A stretch of DNA of 53,933 nt from Pseudomonas sp. GTDB taxonomy: Bacteria > Pseudomonadota > Gammaproteobacteria > Pseudomonadales > Pseudomonadaceae. Made by a program: the position numbers and the translations under genes. The notes beneath the pieces are model-generated. The model searched no databases. It was not told where the DNA came from and saw only the letters and a list, made by a program, of their open reading frames with translations. The DNA lies in NCBI RefSeq assembly GCF_030150285.1, contig NZ_JASLGE010000080.1, forward strand, positions 1 to 53,933. The letters run 5' to 3'. Shown one piece after another: positions 1 through 9,197 of this stretch (position 1 is the stretch's first letter; each line of letters starts with the position of its first letter).

Positions 1-1015
1 TCCAGCAGCCAAGGAACAGGCACCTGCCGCGGCTCCAGCACCGGCTGCCAAAGCCGAAGCCGCCCCTGCCCCGGCTGCCGCTCCCGCCAAAAGCGGTGCC
101 AAAGTTCACGCCGGCCCTGCCGTGCGTCAACTGGCCCGTGAATTCGGCGTAGAGCTGAGCGCGGTGAGCCCAAGTGGCCCACACGGTCGCGTCTTGAAAG
201 AAGACGTACAGGCTTACGTCAAAACCGCTCTGCAGAAGGCCAAGGAAGCTCCGGCTGCCGGCGCTGCAACTGGCGGCGCAGGCATTCCGCCGATCCCGAC
301 AGTCGACTTCAGCCGTTTCGGTGAAGTTGAAGAAGTGGCCATGACCCGCCTGATGCAAATCGGCGCGTCGAGCCTGCACCGCAGCTGGCTGAACATCCCG
401 CACGTGACGCAGTTCGACCAGGCTGACATCACCGAGCTGGAAGCTTTCCGCGTTGCGCAGAAAGCCGTCGCAGAAAAAGCCGGTGTGAAACTGACTGTAC
501 TGCCGTTGCTGCTCAAGGCCTGCGCGCACCTGCTCAAGGAAATGCCGGACTTCAACAGCTCGCTGGCACCTAGCGGCAAAGCGATCATCCGCAAGAAGTA
601 CGTGAACATCGGCTTTGCCGTGGACACCCCGGATGGCCTGCTGGTACCGGTGATCAAGAACGTTGATCAGAAGAGCCTGCTGCAACTGGCAGGTGAAGCG
701 GCTGCGCTGGCCGCCAAGGCCCGCGACAAGAAGCTCACCGCAGACGACATGCAAGGCGCTTGCTTCACCATTTCCAGCCTCGGCCACATTGGCGGCACCG
801 GCTTCACACCGATCGTCAACGCACCGGAAGTGGCGATCCTCGGCGTATCCAAGGCAACCATCCAGCCAGTCTGGGACGGTAAAGCCTTCCAGCCTAAGCT
901 GATGCTGCCGCTGTCGCTGTCCTACGATCACCGTGTGATCAACGGCGCAGCCGCTGCACGCTTCACCCAGCGCCTGAGCCAGTTGCTGGGCGACATCCGC
1001 ACCATCTTGCTGTAA
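1..1015 (+). CDS. aceF: Dihydrolipoamide acetyltransferase, E2 of pyruvate dehydrogenase (3' part only)
   Basis: Transfers the acetyl group from lipoyl-lysine to CoA in the pyruvate dehydrogenase complex. The 5' part lies outside the window; the open frame runs from base 2 with no stop. Visible parts are an Ala/Pro-rich flexible linker, the peripheral E1/E3-binding domain (VRQLAREFG ... GRVLKEDV, about bases 120-220), a second linker, and the catalytic acyltransferase core ending in SYDHRVING. The catalytic His is present; Asn stands where many E2 enzymes have Asp (HRVIDG), which I recall as normal for Pseudomonas/Azotobacter E2p. The lipoyl domains are not in the window. A strong hairpin follows the stop. 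Identity is very secure. Confidence 0.97.
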   Translation, partial: PAAKEQAPAAAPAPAAKAEAAPAPAAAPAKSGAKVHAGPAVRQLAREFGVELSAVSPSGPHGRVLKEDVQAYVKTALQKAKEAPAAGAATGGAGIPPIPTVDFSRFGEVEEVAMTRLMQIGASSLHRSWLNIPHVTQFDQADITELEAFRVAQKAVAEKAGVKLTVLPLLLKACAHLLKEMPDFNSSLAPSGKAIIRKKYVNIGFAVDTPDGLLVPVIKNVDQKSLLQLAGEAAALAAKARDKKLTADDMQGACFTISSLGHIGGTGFTPIVNAPEVAILGVSKATIQPVWDGKAFQPKLMLPLSLSYDHRVINGAAAARFTQRLSQLLGDIRTILL

Positions 1016-1020
1016 GCCAC

Positions 1021-1050
1021 GCCCCGGCCTTCTTCACCGAAGGCCGGGGC
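1021..1050 (+). terminator. Hairpin terminator after aceF
   Basis: Perfect 12-bp stem (GCCCCGGCCTTC, loop TTCACC, GAAGGCCGGGGC) starting 5 nt after the aceF stop. No long T run follows directly, so it may act together with the second hairpin at 1088-1115. Confidence 0.75.
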
Positions 1051-1087
1051 TGCGCACTGTTTTCCGAGCGCCACGCTCGTACCTCAA

Positions 1088-1115
1088 CCCCGCCCAATAA
1101 GCGGGGCTTTTTTTT
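1088..1115 (+). terminator. Rho-independent terminator downstream of aceF
   Basis: Six-base-pair GC stem CCCCGC / GCGGGG with a CCAATAA loop, followed by a C and eight T residues. This is a canonical intrinsic terminator and the second of two in tandem after aceF. Confidence 0.85.
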
Positions 1116-1135
1116 GCCTGAAATGCCACAAACCC

Positions 1136-1312
1136 TGTAGGAGCAGCCGGTCGACGCTCGATTGCTCGCGATCGTTTGATCTTCTATAGACCGGGCACAT
1201 GATTGACAGGGGGCTTTTAGATCAAAAACCAGATCAAAAGATCACGAGCAAGCTCGTTCCTACAAACGCTGCCATCCGTAGGATGCGAGATTGCTCGCGA
1301 TCGTTTGATCTT
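1136..1312. repeat. Cluster of three Pseudomonas REP-like elements
   Basis: The gene-free stretch 1116-1468 holds three related copies: 1136-1183 (forward, GTAGGAGC ... TTGCTCGCGATCGTTTGATCTT), 1231-1264 (inverted, AGATCAAAAGATCACGAGC ... CCTACA) and 1277-1312 (forward, shorter). Copies 1 and 2 face each other as a REP pair. The same family recurs at 6412-6480, 19381-19415 and 37621-37691. The rest of the stretch (1313-1460) shows only the ribosome-binding region of the next gene. Confidence 0.8.
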
Positions 1313-1468
1313 GATTCTGTAACCAGAAAATTCCCTCACCACACAACAGCCCGGCACTACGAAACCTGCTGATGTGAAGAGGCGAACATCCCCCGGCTCA
1401 CTTCTACGGTTAACAAAAGGACATCACCCACGCGACAGTGATCGCCAAGAATCAAAAAGGACTTCGAT

Positions 1469-2845
1469 GTGGAAAACCCAACCGTCGGCCCCATTGTGGG
1501 CTACACCACCCCAGCGCAAACCCGCATTCTGGTGAGAGGGGCCCCCAGTCATAAAGAAGCTGTTTTCGCCGGTATTCGCCACCGCGAAGCCGGTACTGAT
1601 GCCTGGTCTGCAGGCGTATTTTCACAGCTCAGCGACCAATACGACCTGTCCGAGGTGCTTGTCCTGGACGGCCTGAGTGCTGACACCCCCTACGAATACC
1701 AGGCTGGCTGGTTCACGGCCCCTCACCCCGATGACACCCCGCAGCCCTTCAAACACGGTGCGTTGCAATGGCCCTCGACGGTCTATCGGTTTAAATCCGC
1801 CTCCCCCACACGTCACCGCACCCATCGCTATGTGGTGGGCTCATGTCGCTACCTGCGCCTCACGCTGGGTTCTCCTGCCCGACCGGAACAGGGCGACAGG
1901 ATCTTCGCGGCCATCCAGGCCCTGAATGCCACCACCCCGCTGGACGGCCTGCTGATGGTGGGCGATCAAGTGTATGTCGATGACCTGAATATCGTGGCCC
2001 CGGACCGCGATTTCCCGTCCATCAGCTTGAAATACCGCGCGGCGTTTTCACAGCCTCACATTCGCAGCCTGATGGCCGGTACGCCGACGTACATGATCCT
2101 AGACGACCACGAAATCGAAGATAATTGGCCAGCACGCAAAGGCAGCAACGATCAGGTGCTGTACGACAATGCCATGCGGGCCTATGAGATCTATCAGTCC
2201 TGCCACGGCCCGGCCCACACGCTGCTCCCCACCGGTCACGTCAGCCGCAAGGTCAACCACTACTGGTATTCGTTCGCTGATGGTGACACCGACTGGTTTG
2301 TGCTGGACTGCCGCACGCAACGCAGCCACACCGACATGCTCGACCACGAGCAAGAAACAGCCTTGCTGTCCTGGCTGACCCGCAGCACGGCGAGCGTCAA
2401 ACTGATCGTCAGCAGCGTGCTGGTATTTCCTGACCTGCACCGTAACGGCGATGACGGCTGGAAGGCCTACGCCGGGCAGCGCCAGCGGATTCTGGACACG
2501 ATCCGCACTCGCACCATACGCAATGTGCTGTTTGTGTCTGGTGATATCCACGGCTCCCTGACCTGCCGCCTGAACCACAGCCAGGACCCGGACTGTGTCA
2601 TCCACAGCATTGTGTCCTCCCCGCTGTGCAATTCAACACTGCTGCCCTACGCCAGTGCTGAGAACCTGAGCCTTGACGTGCCTCTGGCCGCGCCCGATTC
2701 AGGCACTTACTGGCCAACGCTCACCAGCAAGGTCGTCAGAGAAGATAATTTCGCCTGCCTGACCGTCGAGAAGGAGCACCTGCATGTCGCGTTTCACAAC
2801 CGCGATGGCCATGTGCTCGAGGCGGTGACCATTGCCTTGCAATAG
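1469..2845 (+). CDS. PhoD-like metallophosphoesterase (alkaline phosphatase D family)
   Basis: 458 aa. Residues 1 to about 110 look like the beta-rich, fibronectin-like N-terminal domain of PhoD proteins (GPIVGYTTPAQTRILVRG). The metallophosphatase core follows, with SCRYLRL, GDQVYVDD, DDHEIEDNW and SGDIHGSLT supplying Asp, Asn and His metal ligands. The family hydrolyses phosphomonoesters or phosphodiesters; the substrate here is unknown. The start is GTG at 1469, with AGGA seven bases upstream. Unlike classical secreted PhoD there is no Tat or Sec signal peptide, so the protein appears cytoplasmic unless the start is misjudged. It stands alone between aceF and dipA; I do not recall a counterpart there in P. 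aeruginosa. Confidence 0.85.
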   Translation: MENPTVGPIVGYTTPAQTRILVRGAPSHKEAVFAGIRHREAGTDAWSAGVFSQLSDQYDLSEVLVLDGLSADTPYEYQAGWFTAPHPDDTPQPFKHGALQWPSTVYRFKSASPTRHRTHRYVVGSCRYLRLTLGSPARPEQGDRIFAAIQALNATTPLDGLLMVGDQVYVDDLNIVAPDRDFPSISLKYRAAFSQPHIRSLMAGTPTYMILDDHEIEDNWPARKGSNDQVLYDNAMRAYEIYQSCHGPAHTLLPTGHVSRKVNHYWYSFADGDTDWFVLDCRTQRSHTDMLDHEQETALLSWLTRSTASVKLIVSSVLVFPDLHRNGDDGWKAYAGQRQRILDTIRTRTIRNVLFVSGDIHGSLTCRLNHSQDPDCVIHSIVSSPLCNSTLLPYASAENLSLDVPLAAPDSGTYWPTLTSKVVREDNFACLTVEKEHLHVAFHNRDGHVLEAVTIALQ

Positions 2846-3024
2846 CGCCACGCCGATAAACAACAGGTGCAAACGCAATAAATTTTCCGGCCTGTCATGC
2901 GCACATGTAGCACTAAGCCGTTATCCTCACTTGTCAGCGCAATGAGCATGATGCAACCTTGCGGCAGACCGCAAAGACAGGGCTCTAGCCCGTGCGTAAC
3001 CAGCATTTGTGAGCGAGTGTCCCC

Positions 3025-5727
3025 ATGAAAAGCCAACCTGATGCTGCCACGCGCGTGGCAGCCGAGGTCGTCACGCAACTGCCCGTGCCTTCGCGGCTGG
3101 GCATGCTGCGTTTCGAACGGCTTAATGAAGCCAGTTGGGCACTGCTCTACCTCGACCCGAACTGTGAACGTCATTTCGGCTTGCCCACATCAGACCTGTG
3201 CGCGCTCGTCGGGTCGCCCTACGCCAGCCTGATGGAACCCAAGGCCCGTTATCGCCTGCACGACGCCATTGAGCTTCAATTGCAGGCCAGCGCCCATTAC
3301 GTGGTGCATTACACATTGCACACCCCGTATGGCGCACTGAACTTGATGGAAGCCGGCGAGGCGTATAAAAAGCACAACCGCCATTTGCTGCGCGGCTACC
3401 TGCTGGTACTCGAAGGTTCCCCGTCACGCACGCCGCAAACGCCAGCCACAGAACTTGAAACGCAAAACAGCCGCCTGCACATCGCCCTTGAGCTCAACCA
3501 GCGTGCCCAGCAGGAACAGCTTCAGCACCTGGAGCGTGTGCGCGCCCAGCAGGACCTGATTCTGCGCCTGGCCCGTCACCGCTACAGCCAGCACAACTCG
3601 TTGCAAGAAGCCGCTGAACTGATCACCCGCAGCGCCTGCGATATTTACCAGATCGACGGTGCCAGCCTGTGGAACCTGGAAGGCAAGCAACTGCTGCCGA
3701 TCTCGACCTACCATCGCGAAAGCCAAGCCTACGTCACGCAGAATGTCATCGACGCCAGCGTTTTCCCGGACTACCTCGAAGCCCTGCACAACAGCCGCTC
3801 CATTGATGCACAAAACGCCAACCGCGACCCGCGTACCCGTGAACTGATTGCCAGCCTGAACCCTTTCGACACCAATGCCATGCTCGATGCCAGTATTCGC
3901 ATTGACGGTCAGGTCGTCGGCGTTCTGTGCCTTGAGCAAACCGGAAAAACCCGGGTGTGGCAGGCCGACGAAATCGCCTTTGCGGGGGAGTTGGCGGACC
4001 AGTTTGCCCAAGTCATCAACAACCACAACCGGCGCACCGCCACCAACGCCCTGCACCTGTTCCAACGAGCGGTCGAACAAAGCGCCAATGCCTTTTTGCT
4101 GGTCAATTGCGACGGTGTGGTGGAGTACGTCAACCCTAGCTTTACGGCGATTACGCAATACAGCTCCGACGAAGTTCAAGGCCATAAACTGTCCGAACTG
4201 CCGGCGCTGGAAAACCTCAGCAATTTGCTGTTCGATGCCCACTCAAGCCTGAGCAAGGGCAACAGTTGGCAAGGCGAATTCAAAAGTCGGCGCAAAAACC
4301 TGGAACCCTACTGGGGCCAGATGTCGATTTCCAAGGTGTATGGCGACAACCGCGAACTGACGCACTACATCGGCATTTACGAAGACATCACCGACGCCAA
4401 ACTGGCCCAGCAACGCATTGAACGCCTGGCGTACACAGACAACCTCACCAACCTGGGCAACCGCCCCGCCTTTATCCGCAACCTGGATGAACATTTCTCG
4501 CGCTCGCCCACAACACCTGTGTGCCTGCTGCTGGTAGACATCGACAACTTCAAGCGCATCAATGACAGCCTCGGCCACCAGACTGGCGACAAACTGCTGA
4601 TTAGCCTGGCCCGACGCCTGCGCAACAGCCTGAGCCCCCAAGACAACCTGGCCCGTTTCGCCAGCAATGAGTTTGCCGTTCTGCTCAACGACACTCGCCT
4701 CGAAACAGGCCAGAAAATCGCCAGCCAACTGCTCATGACCCTCGACAAGCCGATGTTTGTCGACAACCAATTGATCAGCGTGACCGGCTCGGTGGGCGTT
4801 GCCTGCGCCCCGTTGCACGGGCTCGACCCGCAAACCCTGATGCGTAACGCCGGGTTGGCGCTGCACAAGGCCAAAGCCAACGGCAAGCACCAAGTGCATG
4901 TGTTTACCGAAGTGCTGAACGCCGAGGCCAGTTACAAGCTGTTTGTTGAAAACAACCTGCGGCGCGCCCTGACACAAAATGAACTCGATGTGTTCTACCA
5001 GCCCAAACTCTGCCTGCGCTCCGGGCGGCTCTTGGGCATGGAAGCCTTGCTACGGTGGAACCACCCCGAAAAAGGCATGATCCGCCCCGACCAGTTCATC
5101 AGCGTGGCCGAAGAAACCGGGTTGATCATTCCCATTGGCAAATGGGTTGCCCGCCAGGCCTGCCGCATGAGCAAGCAACTGACCAGCGCGGGGCTGGGCA
5201 ACCTGCAAGTGGCGATTAACCTGTCACCCAAGCAGTTTTCCGACCCGGACCTGGTGGCCTCAATCGCCAGCATCCTCAAAGAAGAACAGTTGCCCCCTGC
5301 ACTGCTGGAGCTTGAACTGACAGAAGGCCTGCTGCTGGAAGCCACGGAGGACACCCGACAGCAACTCGATCAGCTCAAGGAGCTGGGCTTGACCCTGGCG
5401 ATGGATGACTTCGGCACCGGCTACTCTTCGCTCAGTTACTTGAAAAAATTCCCGATCGACATCATCAAAATCGATCGCAGCTTTATCAATGACATTCCCG
5501 ATAACCAGGACGACATGGAAATCACCTCAGCCGTGATCGCCATGGCCCACAACCTCAAACTGAAAGTGGTTGCCGAAGGCATCGAAACCGCTGCACAGTT
5601 GGCCTTCTTGCGTCGTCATCGCTGCGATGTGGGCCAGGGCTACCTGTTCGACCGCCCGATCTGCGGCAGCGAACTGTTCAAAAGGCTTAAACGCTACCCC
5701 CGCGGCCCTTTGGGGTCCGACTTCTAA
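3025..5727 (+). CDS. dipA: c-di-GMP phosphodiesterase DipA (PAS-GAF-PAS-GGDEF-EAL)
   Basis: 900 aa. Domain order: N-terminal PAS-like module (about 20-130), coiled linker (145-180), GAF (180-335), PAS (341-460), GGDEF (467-630), EAL (648-890). The GGDEF signature is degenerate: residues 546-550 read ASNEF, so cyclase activity is not expected. The EAL domain is intact (E673 in MEALLRW, INLSPKQF, DDFGTGYSSL, KIDRSFI, VAEGIET), so it should hydrolyse c-di-GMP to pGpG. Position between aceF and msrA, domain order and the ASNEF motif match P. aeruginosa DipA/Pch (PA5017), needed for biofilm dispersion and flagellar heterogeneity. It is predicted to be cytoplasmic, as no membrane segments are seen. 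The GAF and PAS ligands are unknown. Confidence 0.92.
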   Translation: MKSQPDAATRVAAEVVTQLPVPSRLGMLRFERLNEASWALLYLDPNCERHFGLPTSDLCALVGSPYASLMEPKARYRLHDAIELQLQASAHYVVHYTLHTPYGALNLMEAGEAYKKHNRHLLRGYLLVLEGSPSRTPQTPATELETQNSRLHIALELNQRAQQEQLQHLERVRAQQDLILRLARHRYSQHNSLQEAAELITRSACDIYQIDGASLWNLEGKQLLPISTYHRESQAYVTQNVIDASVFPDYLEALHNSRSIDAQNANRDPRTRELIASLNPFDTNAMLDASIRIDGQVVGVLCLEQTGKTRVWQADEIAFAGELADQFAQVINNHNRRTATNALHLFQRAVEQSANAFLLVNCDGVVEYVNPSFTAITQYSSDEVQGHKLSELPALENLSNLLFDAHSSLSKGNSWQGEFKSRRKNLEPYWGQMSISKVYGDNRELTHYIGIYEDITDAKLAQQRIERLAYTDNLTNLGNRPAFIRNLDEHFSRSPTTPVCLLLVDIDNFKRINDSLGHQTGDKLLISLARRLRNSLSPQDNLARFASNEFAVLLNDTRLETGQKIASQLLMTLDKPMFVDNQLISVTGSVGVACAPLHGLDPQTLMRNAGLALHKAKANGKHQVHVFTEVLNAEASYKLFVENNLRRALTQNELDVFYQPKLCLRSGRLLGMEALLRWNHPEKGMIRPDQFISVAEETGLIIPIGKWVARQACRMSKQLTSAGLGNLQVAINLSPKQFSDPDLVASIASILKEEQLPPALLELELTEGLLLEATEDTRQQLDQLKELGLTLAMDDFGTGYSSLSYLKKFPIDIIKIDRSFINDIPDNQDDMEITSAVIAMAHNLKLKVVAEGIETAAQLAFLRRHRCDVGQGYLFDRPICGSELFKRLKRYPRGPLGSDF

Positions 5728-5752
5728 TTATCTGACTGAGAGGACTTGAGCC

Positions 5753-6400
5753 ATGGTCTTGCGCTCGGACATTCTGGTGAACAAAAACGTGCTACCGACT
5801 AAAGAACAAGCCCTGCCGGGGCGTGAAGCCCACGTACAACTGCCTGAAAAGCATTTCGTCACGAACGAACCCTTGCTGGGCCCGTTTCTGGGCAATGTCG
5901 GGTTTGCGATCTTTGGGCTGGGTTGCTTCTGGGGTGCAGAGCGCAAGTTCTGGCAACGTGAAGGCGTGGTCAGCACCGTCGTCGGCTACGCGGGCGGCTT
6001 TACGCCGAACCCGACCTATGAAGAAGTCTGCTCGGGCCTGACCGGCCACACCGAAGTGGTGCTGGTGGTCTATGACCAAGACAAAGTCAGCTACAAAGAG
6101 CTGTTGACGATGTTCTGGGAACTGCACAACCCAACCCAGGGCATGCGCCAGGGCAACGACATCGGCACTCAGTACCGCTCGGTGATCTACTGCACCACGC
6201 CCGAGCAACTGGACGAAGCGCAGGCCAGCAAAGCGGCTTATCAGGCTGAACTGACCAAGGCTGGCCTGGGCGAGATCACCACCGAGATCGACCAGGCCCC
6301 CACGGTCTACTTTGCCGAGGCTTATCACCAGCAATACCTGGCGAAAAACCCGCAAGGCTACTGCGGCATCGGCGGTACAGGCGTGACGTGCCCGATCTGA
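5753..6400 (+). CDS. msrA: Peptide methionine sulfoxide reductase MsrA
   Basis: 215 aa. Reduces the S-epimer of methionine sulfoxide in proteins using thioredoxin. The active-site motif GCFWGAER carries catalytic Cys58; the C-terminal tail GYCGIGGTGVTCPI has the two recycling cysteines (204 and 213) typical of three-Cys MsrA. The longer N-terminal extension of about 50 residues resembles E. coli and Pseudomonas MsrA. GAGAGGA lies just upstream of the ATG. The gene begins 25 nt after dipA with no terminator between, so cotranscription is likely. A REP pair follows the stop. Confidence 0.96.
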   Translation: MVLRSDILVNKNVLPTKEQALPGREAHVQLPEKHFVTNEPLLGPFLGNVGFAIFGLGCFWGAERKFWQREGVVSTVVGYAGGFTPNPTYEEVCSGLTGHTEVVLVVYDQDKVSYKELLTMFWELHNPTQGMRQGNDIGTQYRSVIYCTTPEQLDEAQASKAAYQAELTKAGLGEITTEIDQAPTVYFAEAYHQQYLAKNPQGYCGIGGTGVTCPI

Positions 6401-6411
6401 CGCCACACCCC

Positions 6412-6480
6412 TTGTAGGGGCGAGCTTGTCTCGCAATCTTTTGATCTTTAAAAGATCGCGAGCAAGCTCGCTGCTACAGG
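6412..6480. repeat. Inverted REP pair between msrA and rlmJ
   Basis: TGTAG ... GCGAGCTTGTCTCGC faces GCGAGCAAGCTCGC ... CTACA, with GATCTTTTGATC / AAAGATC tails at the centre. The pair can fold into one long hairpin in RNA from either strand. It sits between the convergent msrA and rlmJ stops and may protect 3' ends or help terminate both transcripts. Confidence 0.8.
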
Positions 6481-6492
6481 GTGAGGTGATCT

Positions 6493-7329
6493 TTATTCAG
6501 CGATGATCCATTCCATCTGCCAGCCACCCTGGGTTTGGCCCAGTGTTTTGGCCAGCCACGGCAACAGTTCCTTGAGTTCTTCTTCCAGCCCCCATGGCGG
6601 GTTGGCAATCGCCAGGCCCGAGCCGTTCAGGCTGTTGGGGGTGTCCAGCGGGTGCACGAACAGCTCAACCTGCAGCAATTTAGGCGCACCCGAGCCTGCC
6701 AGGTCCTGGTAGAAGCGTCGCAGTTGGCGTTTGTCTTTGATCGGGTACCAGATCGCAACCACTGTCTGGCGCATACGCCCAATGGCATCTTTCAATGAGT
6801 CGGTGCAGCGCTTCATTTCATCAAGCTTTTCGAAAGGCGGGTCGATCAGCATCAGCCCACGCTTTTCAGCCACCGGCAGCAGCGCTCGCGGCACATGCCA
6901 GCCTTCGCCCAAGTGCACCGCAACGCGGCGATCACCCTTCATGTTGTCTTTGAGCAACAACCCGTCTTCAGGGTGTTTCTCGTTCAACAGCACGCGGTCC
7001 TGAGAGCGGGTCAACCGGCGCGCCCACTCAGGCGAACCCGGGTAGTAACGCAATTCGCCGTCCGGGTTCATTTTGTGCAGCACTTGCATGTAGTCCGCCG
7101 TCAGCGCGGGCAAGTCTTTACGCCCCCACAACCTTGCAATGCCTTCCAGGTACTCGCCCGTACGATTGGCCTGGTCGCCCTTGAGGTCATACAAACCGAT
7201 ACCGCCATGGGTATCGAGGTAGGCAAAAGGCTGCTCTTTGCGCGACATCAAGGCGATGAGGCGGGTCAAGACAATGTGTTTGAAGACGTCGGCGTGGTTG
7301 CCGGCGTGGAAGGCGTGACGATAGTTCAT
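6493..7329 (-). CDS. rlmJ: 23S rRNA (adenine-2030-N6)-methyltransferase RlmJ
   Basis: 278 aa. Methylates A2030 of 23S rRNA using SAM. The N-terminus MNYRHAFHAGNHADVFKH is the diagnostic RlmJ (YhiR) signature, and LIDPPFEKLDE supplies the DPPF/Y catalytic loop of amino-methyltransferases. Full length for the family (E. coli about 280 aa). Monocistronic: upstream lies the putP terminator on the same strand, and downstream it converges on msrA. Confidence 0.95.
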   Translation of the reverse strand: MNYRHAFHAGNHADVFKHIVLTRLIALMSRKEQPFAYLDTHGGIGLYDLKGDQANRTGEYLEGIARLWGRKDLPALTADYMQVLHKMNPDGELRYYPGSPEWARRLTRSQDRVLLNEKHPEDGLLLKDNMKGDRRVAVHLGEGWHVPRALLPVAEKRGLMLIDPPFEKLDEMKRCTDSLKDAIGRMRQTVVAIWYPIKDKRQLRRFYQDLAGSGAPKLLQVELFVHPLDTPNSLNGSGLAIANPPWGLEEELKELLPWLAKTLGQTQGGWQMEWIIAE

Positions 7330-7492
7330 GGTTGCTCCTGCGCAGGGGCCGAAGTTTACCCTGTGCAGCGCCTAACGTCAGGAGGGGGTGCCCGTATCCA
7401 CGCCGGACGGTGCCTGAATCAGACGACCTGAGGTCGCAACAGCCTGTTATAAACGGCCGTTCGCCATGGCCATAGCCCCGAGTGCACACCAC

Positions 7493-7528
7493 AAAAAACG
7501 GCCCGCCTCTTGAAGAGACGGGCCGTTT
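7493..7528 (-). terminator. Rho-independent terminator of putP
   Basis: 15-bp stem with one mismatch (arms 7496-7510 and 7514-7528, loop TGA), GC-rich at its base. The A run at 7493-7498 gives six U residues when read on the minus strand, directly after the putP stop. Confidence 0.88.
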
Positions 7529-7561
7529 CTCAGGCACCGATTGAGCCGAAGCTCAAGGCAC

Positions 7562-9049
7562 TCAGTGGTTTTGCTGGAAGTCTTTCTCGGCCGCGTCGAA
7601 ACGCTCGATCATCTTCTTGCTTGGGCCTTGGCCCAGCACGCTGACCGCCACAATGGCGATGCTGGCGAAGATAAAGCCCGGAATGATTTCGTACAGCCCC
7701 AACAGATTGAAGTGTTTCCACACAATCACCGTGATGGCACCGACCAGGATACCGGCCAACGCACCGTTACGGGTCATGCCTTTCCACAGCACCGAAATCA
7801 GCACCACAGGACCAAATGCAGCACCAAAACCTGCCCAGGCGTAGCTCACCAGGCCCAGCACACGGTTTTCAGGGTTGGCGGCCAACGCGATGGCGATCAA
7901 TGCAACCACCAGCACCATGAAACGCCCTACCCATACCAGCTCAAGCTGGGAGGCATTTTTGCGCAGGAAGGCTTTGTAGAAGTCTTCGGTCAGGGCGCTG
8001 GAGCACACCAGCAACTGGCAGCTCAGGGTGCTCATGACCGCCGCGAGAATGGCCGACAGCAACACACCGGCAATCCACGGGTTGAAGAGCAGCTTGGCCA
8101 GCTCGATAAACACGCGCTCCGGGTTTTCGTTCACAGGCCCGGCCACTTCAGGGTGCGCCGAGAAGTAAGCGATACCGAAGAAGCCCACCGCCACGGTGCC
8201 GATCAGGCACAGGATCATCCACGCCATGGAAATGCGGCGTGCCTTGGCAATCGACTTGACCGAATCGGCCGCCATGAAGCGCGCCAGGATATGCGGCTGG
8301 CCGAAGTAGCCCAAGCCCCAGCCCATCAGCGAGACGATGCCGATAAAGGTGGTGCCCTTGAGCATGTCGAAGTTGCTGGGATCTTTGGCTTCAATGGCCA
8401 GGAACGTGGTGTCCACGCCGCCGGTGGCCAGCAGCACGATGATCGGCGTGAGGATCAGCGCGAAGATCATCAGGGTGGCTTGTACGGTGTCAGTCCAGCT
8501 CACCGCCAGGAACCCGCCCACAAAGGTGTAGGCAATGGTCGCTGCAGCGCCGGCCCATAGGGCGGTGCTGTAAGGCATACCGAAGGTGCTTTCGAACAGA
8601 CGCGCACCGGCCACAATGCCGGAAGCACAGTAAATGGTGAAGAACACCAGGATCACGATGGCCGAGATAATACGCAGCAGGCCGCTTTTGTCTTCAAAAC
8701 GGCTGGCGAAGTAGTCCGGCAGGGTCAGCGCATCGCCGTTGTGTTCGGTCTGCACCCGCAGGCGACCCGCCACAAACAGCCAGTTCAGGTAGGCACCGAC
8801 CACCAGGCCAATGGCAATCCAGCTTTCCGACAGACCGGAAATATAAATGGCACCCGGCAACCCCATCAACAGCCAGCCCGACATGTCCGAAGCACCTGCG
8901 GACAAAGCGGTCACAACGCTGCCCAGGCTTCGGCCACCCAGGATGTAATCGGAGAGGTTGTTGGTGGAGCGATAGGCCATAAAGCCAATCAACACCATTG
9001 CCACGATATAGATCACGAACGTGATCAGGGTTGGGTTGGTAATACTCAT
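7562..9049 (-). CDS. putP: Sodium/proline symporter PutP
   Basis: 495 aa, a multi-pass membrane protein of the sodium:solute symporter family (about 13 hydrophobic segments) that imports proline with Na+. Diagnostic stretches include SAGASDMSGWLLMGLPGA in helix 2-3 and GWGLGYFGQPHILARFMA. It is divergent from putA across a shared 434-bp control region with PutA-type operator half-sites, so both genes are expected to be repressed by PutA without proline. The ATG begins MSITNPTLITFVIYI. A strong terminator follows. Confidence 0.96.
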   Translation of the reverse strand: MSITNPTLITFVIYIVAMVLIGFMAYRSTNNLSDYILGGRSLGSVVTALSAGASDMSGWLLMGLPGAIYISGLSESWIAIGLVVGAYLNWLFVAGRLRVQTEHNGDALTLPDYFASRFEDKSGLLRIISAIVILVFFTIYCASGIVAGARLFESTFGMPYSTALWAGAAATIAYTFVGGFLAVSWTDTVQATLMIFALILTPIIVLLATGGVDTTFLAIEAKDPSNFDMLKGTTFIGIVSLMGWGLGYFGQPHILARFMAADSVKSIAKARRISMAWMILCLIGTVAVGFFGIAYFSAHPEVAGPVNENPERVFIELAKLLFNPWIAGVLLSAILAAVMSTLSCQLLVCSSALTEDFYKAFLRKNASQLELVWVGRFMVLVVALIAIALAANPENRVLGLVSYAWAGFGAAFGPVVLISVLWKGMTRNGALAGILVGAITVIVWKHFNLLGLYEIIPGFIFASIAIVAVSVLGQGPSKKMIERFDAAEKDFQQNH

Positions 9050-9197
9050 GAATAAAGCCTTGGCATTGTTTTTATGTTTAGCAGCAGTCTCGTTGAACGC
9101 TCACAAACGTCCTGTTTGAGACGAAAAACATAGCCGCGCACTGATGGCGGGCGCTTCCCCAGGAAATCTACCCGCCGATGAACCCCCGCCTTAAGCG

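Noticed and set aside
1136..1312. Repeats considered as a CRISPR array
   Set aside because: Copies alternate in orientation, vary in length and match the dispersed REP family at distant loci; there are no regular spacers or cas genes.
7187..7537. 116-codon minus frame overlapping rlmJ start and the putP terminator
   Set aside because: It runs through a terminator hairpin and is out of frame with rlmJ; not a gene.
7541..8560. 339-codon plus frame opposite putP
   Set aside because: His/Gln-rich translation antisense to transmembrane helices of PutP; shadow.
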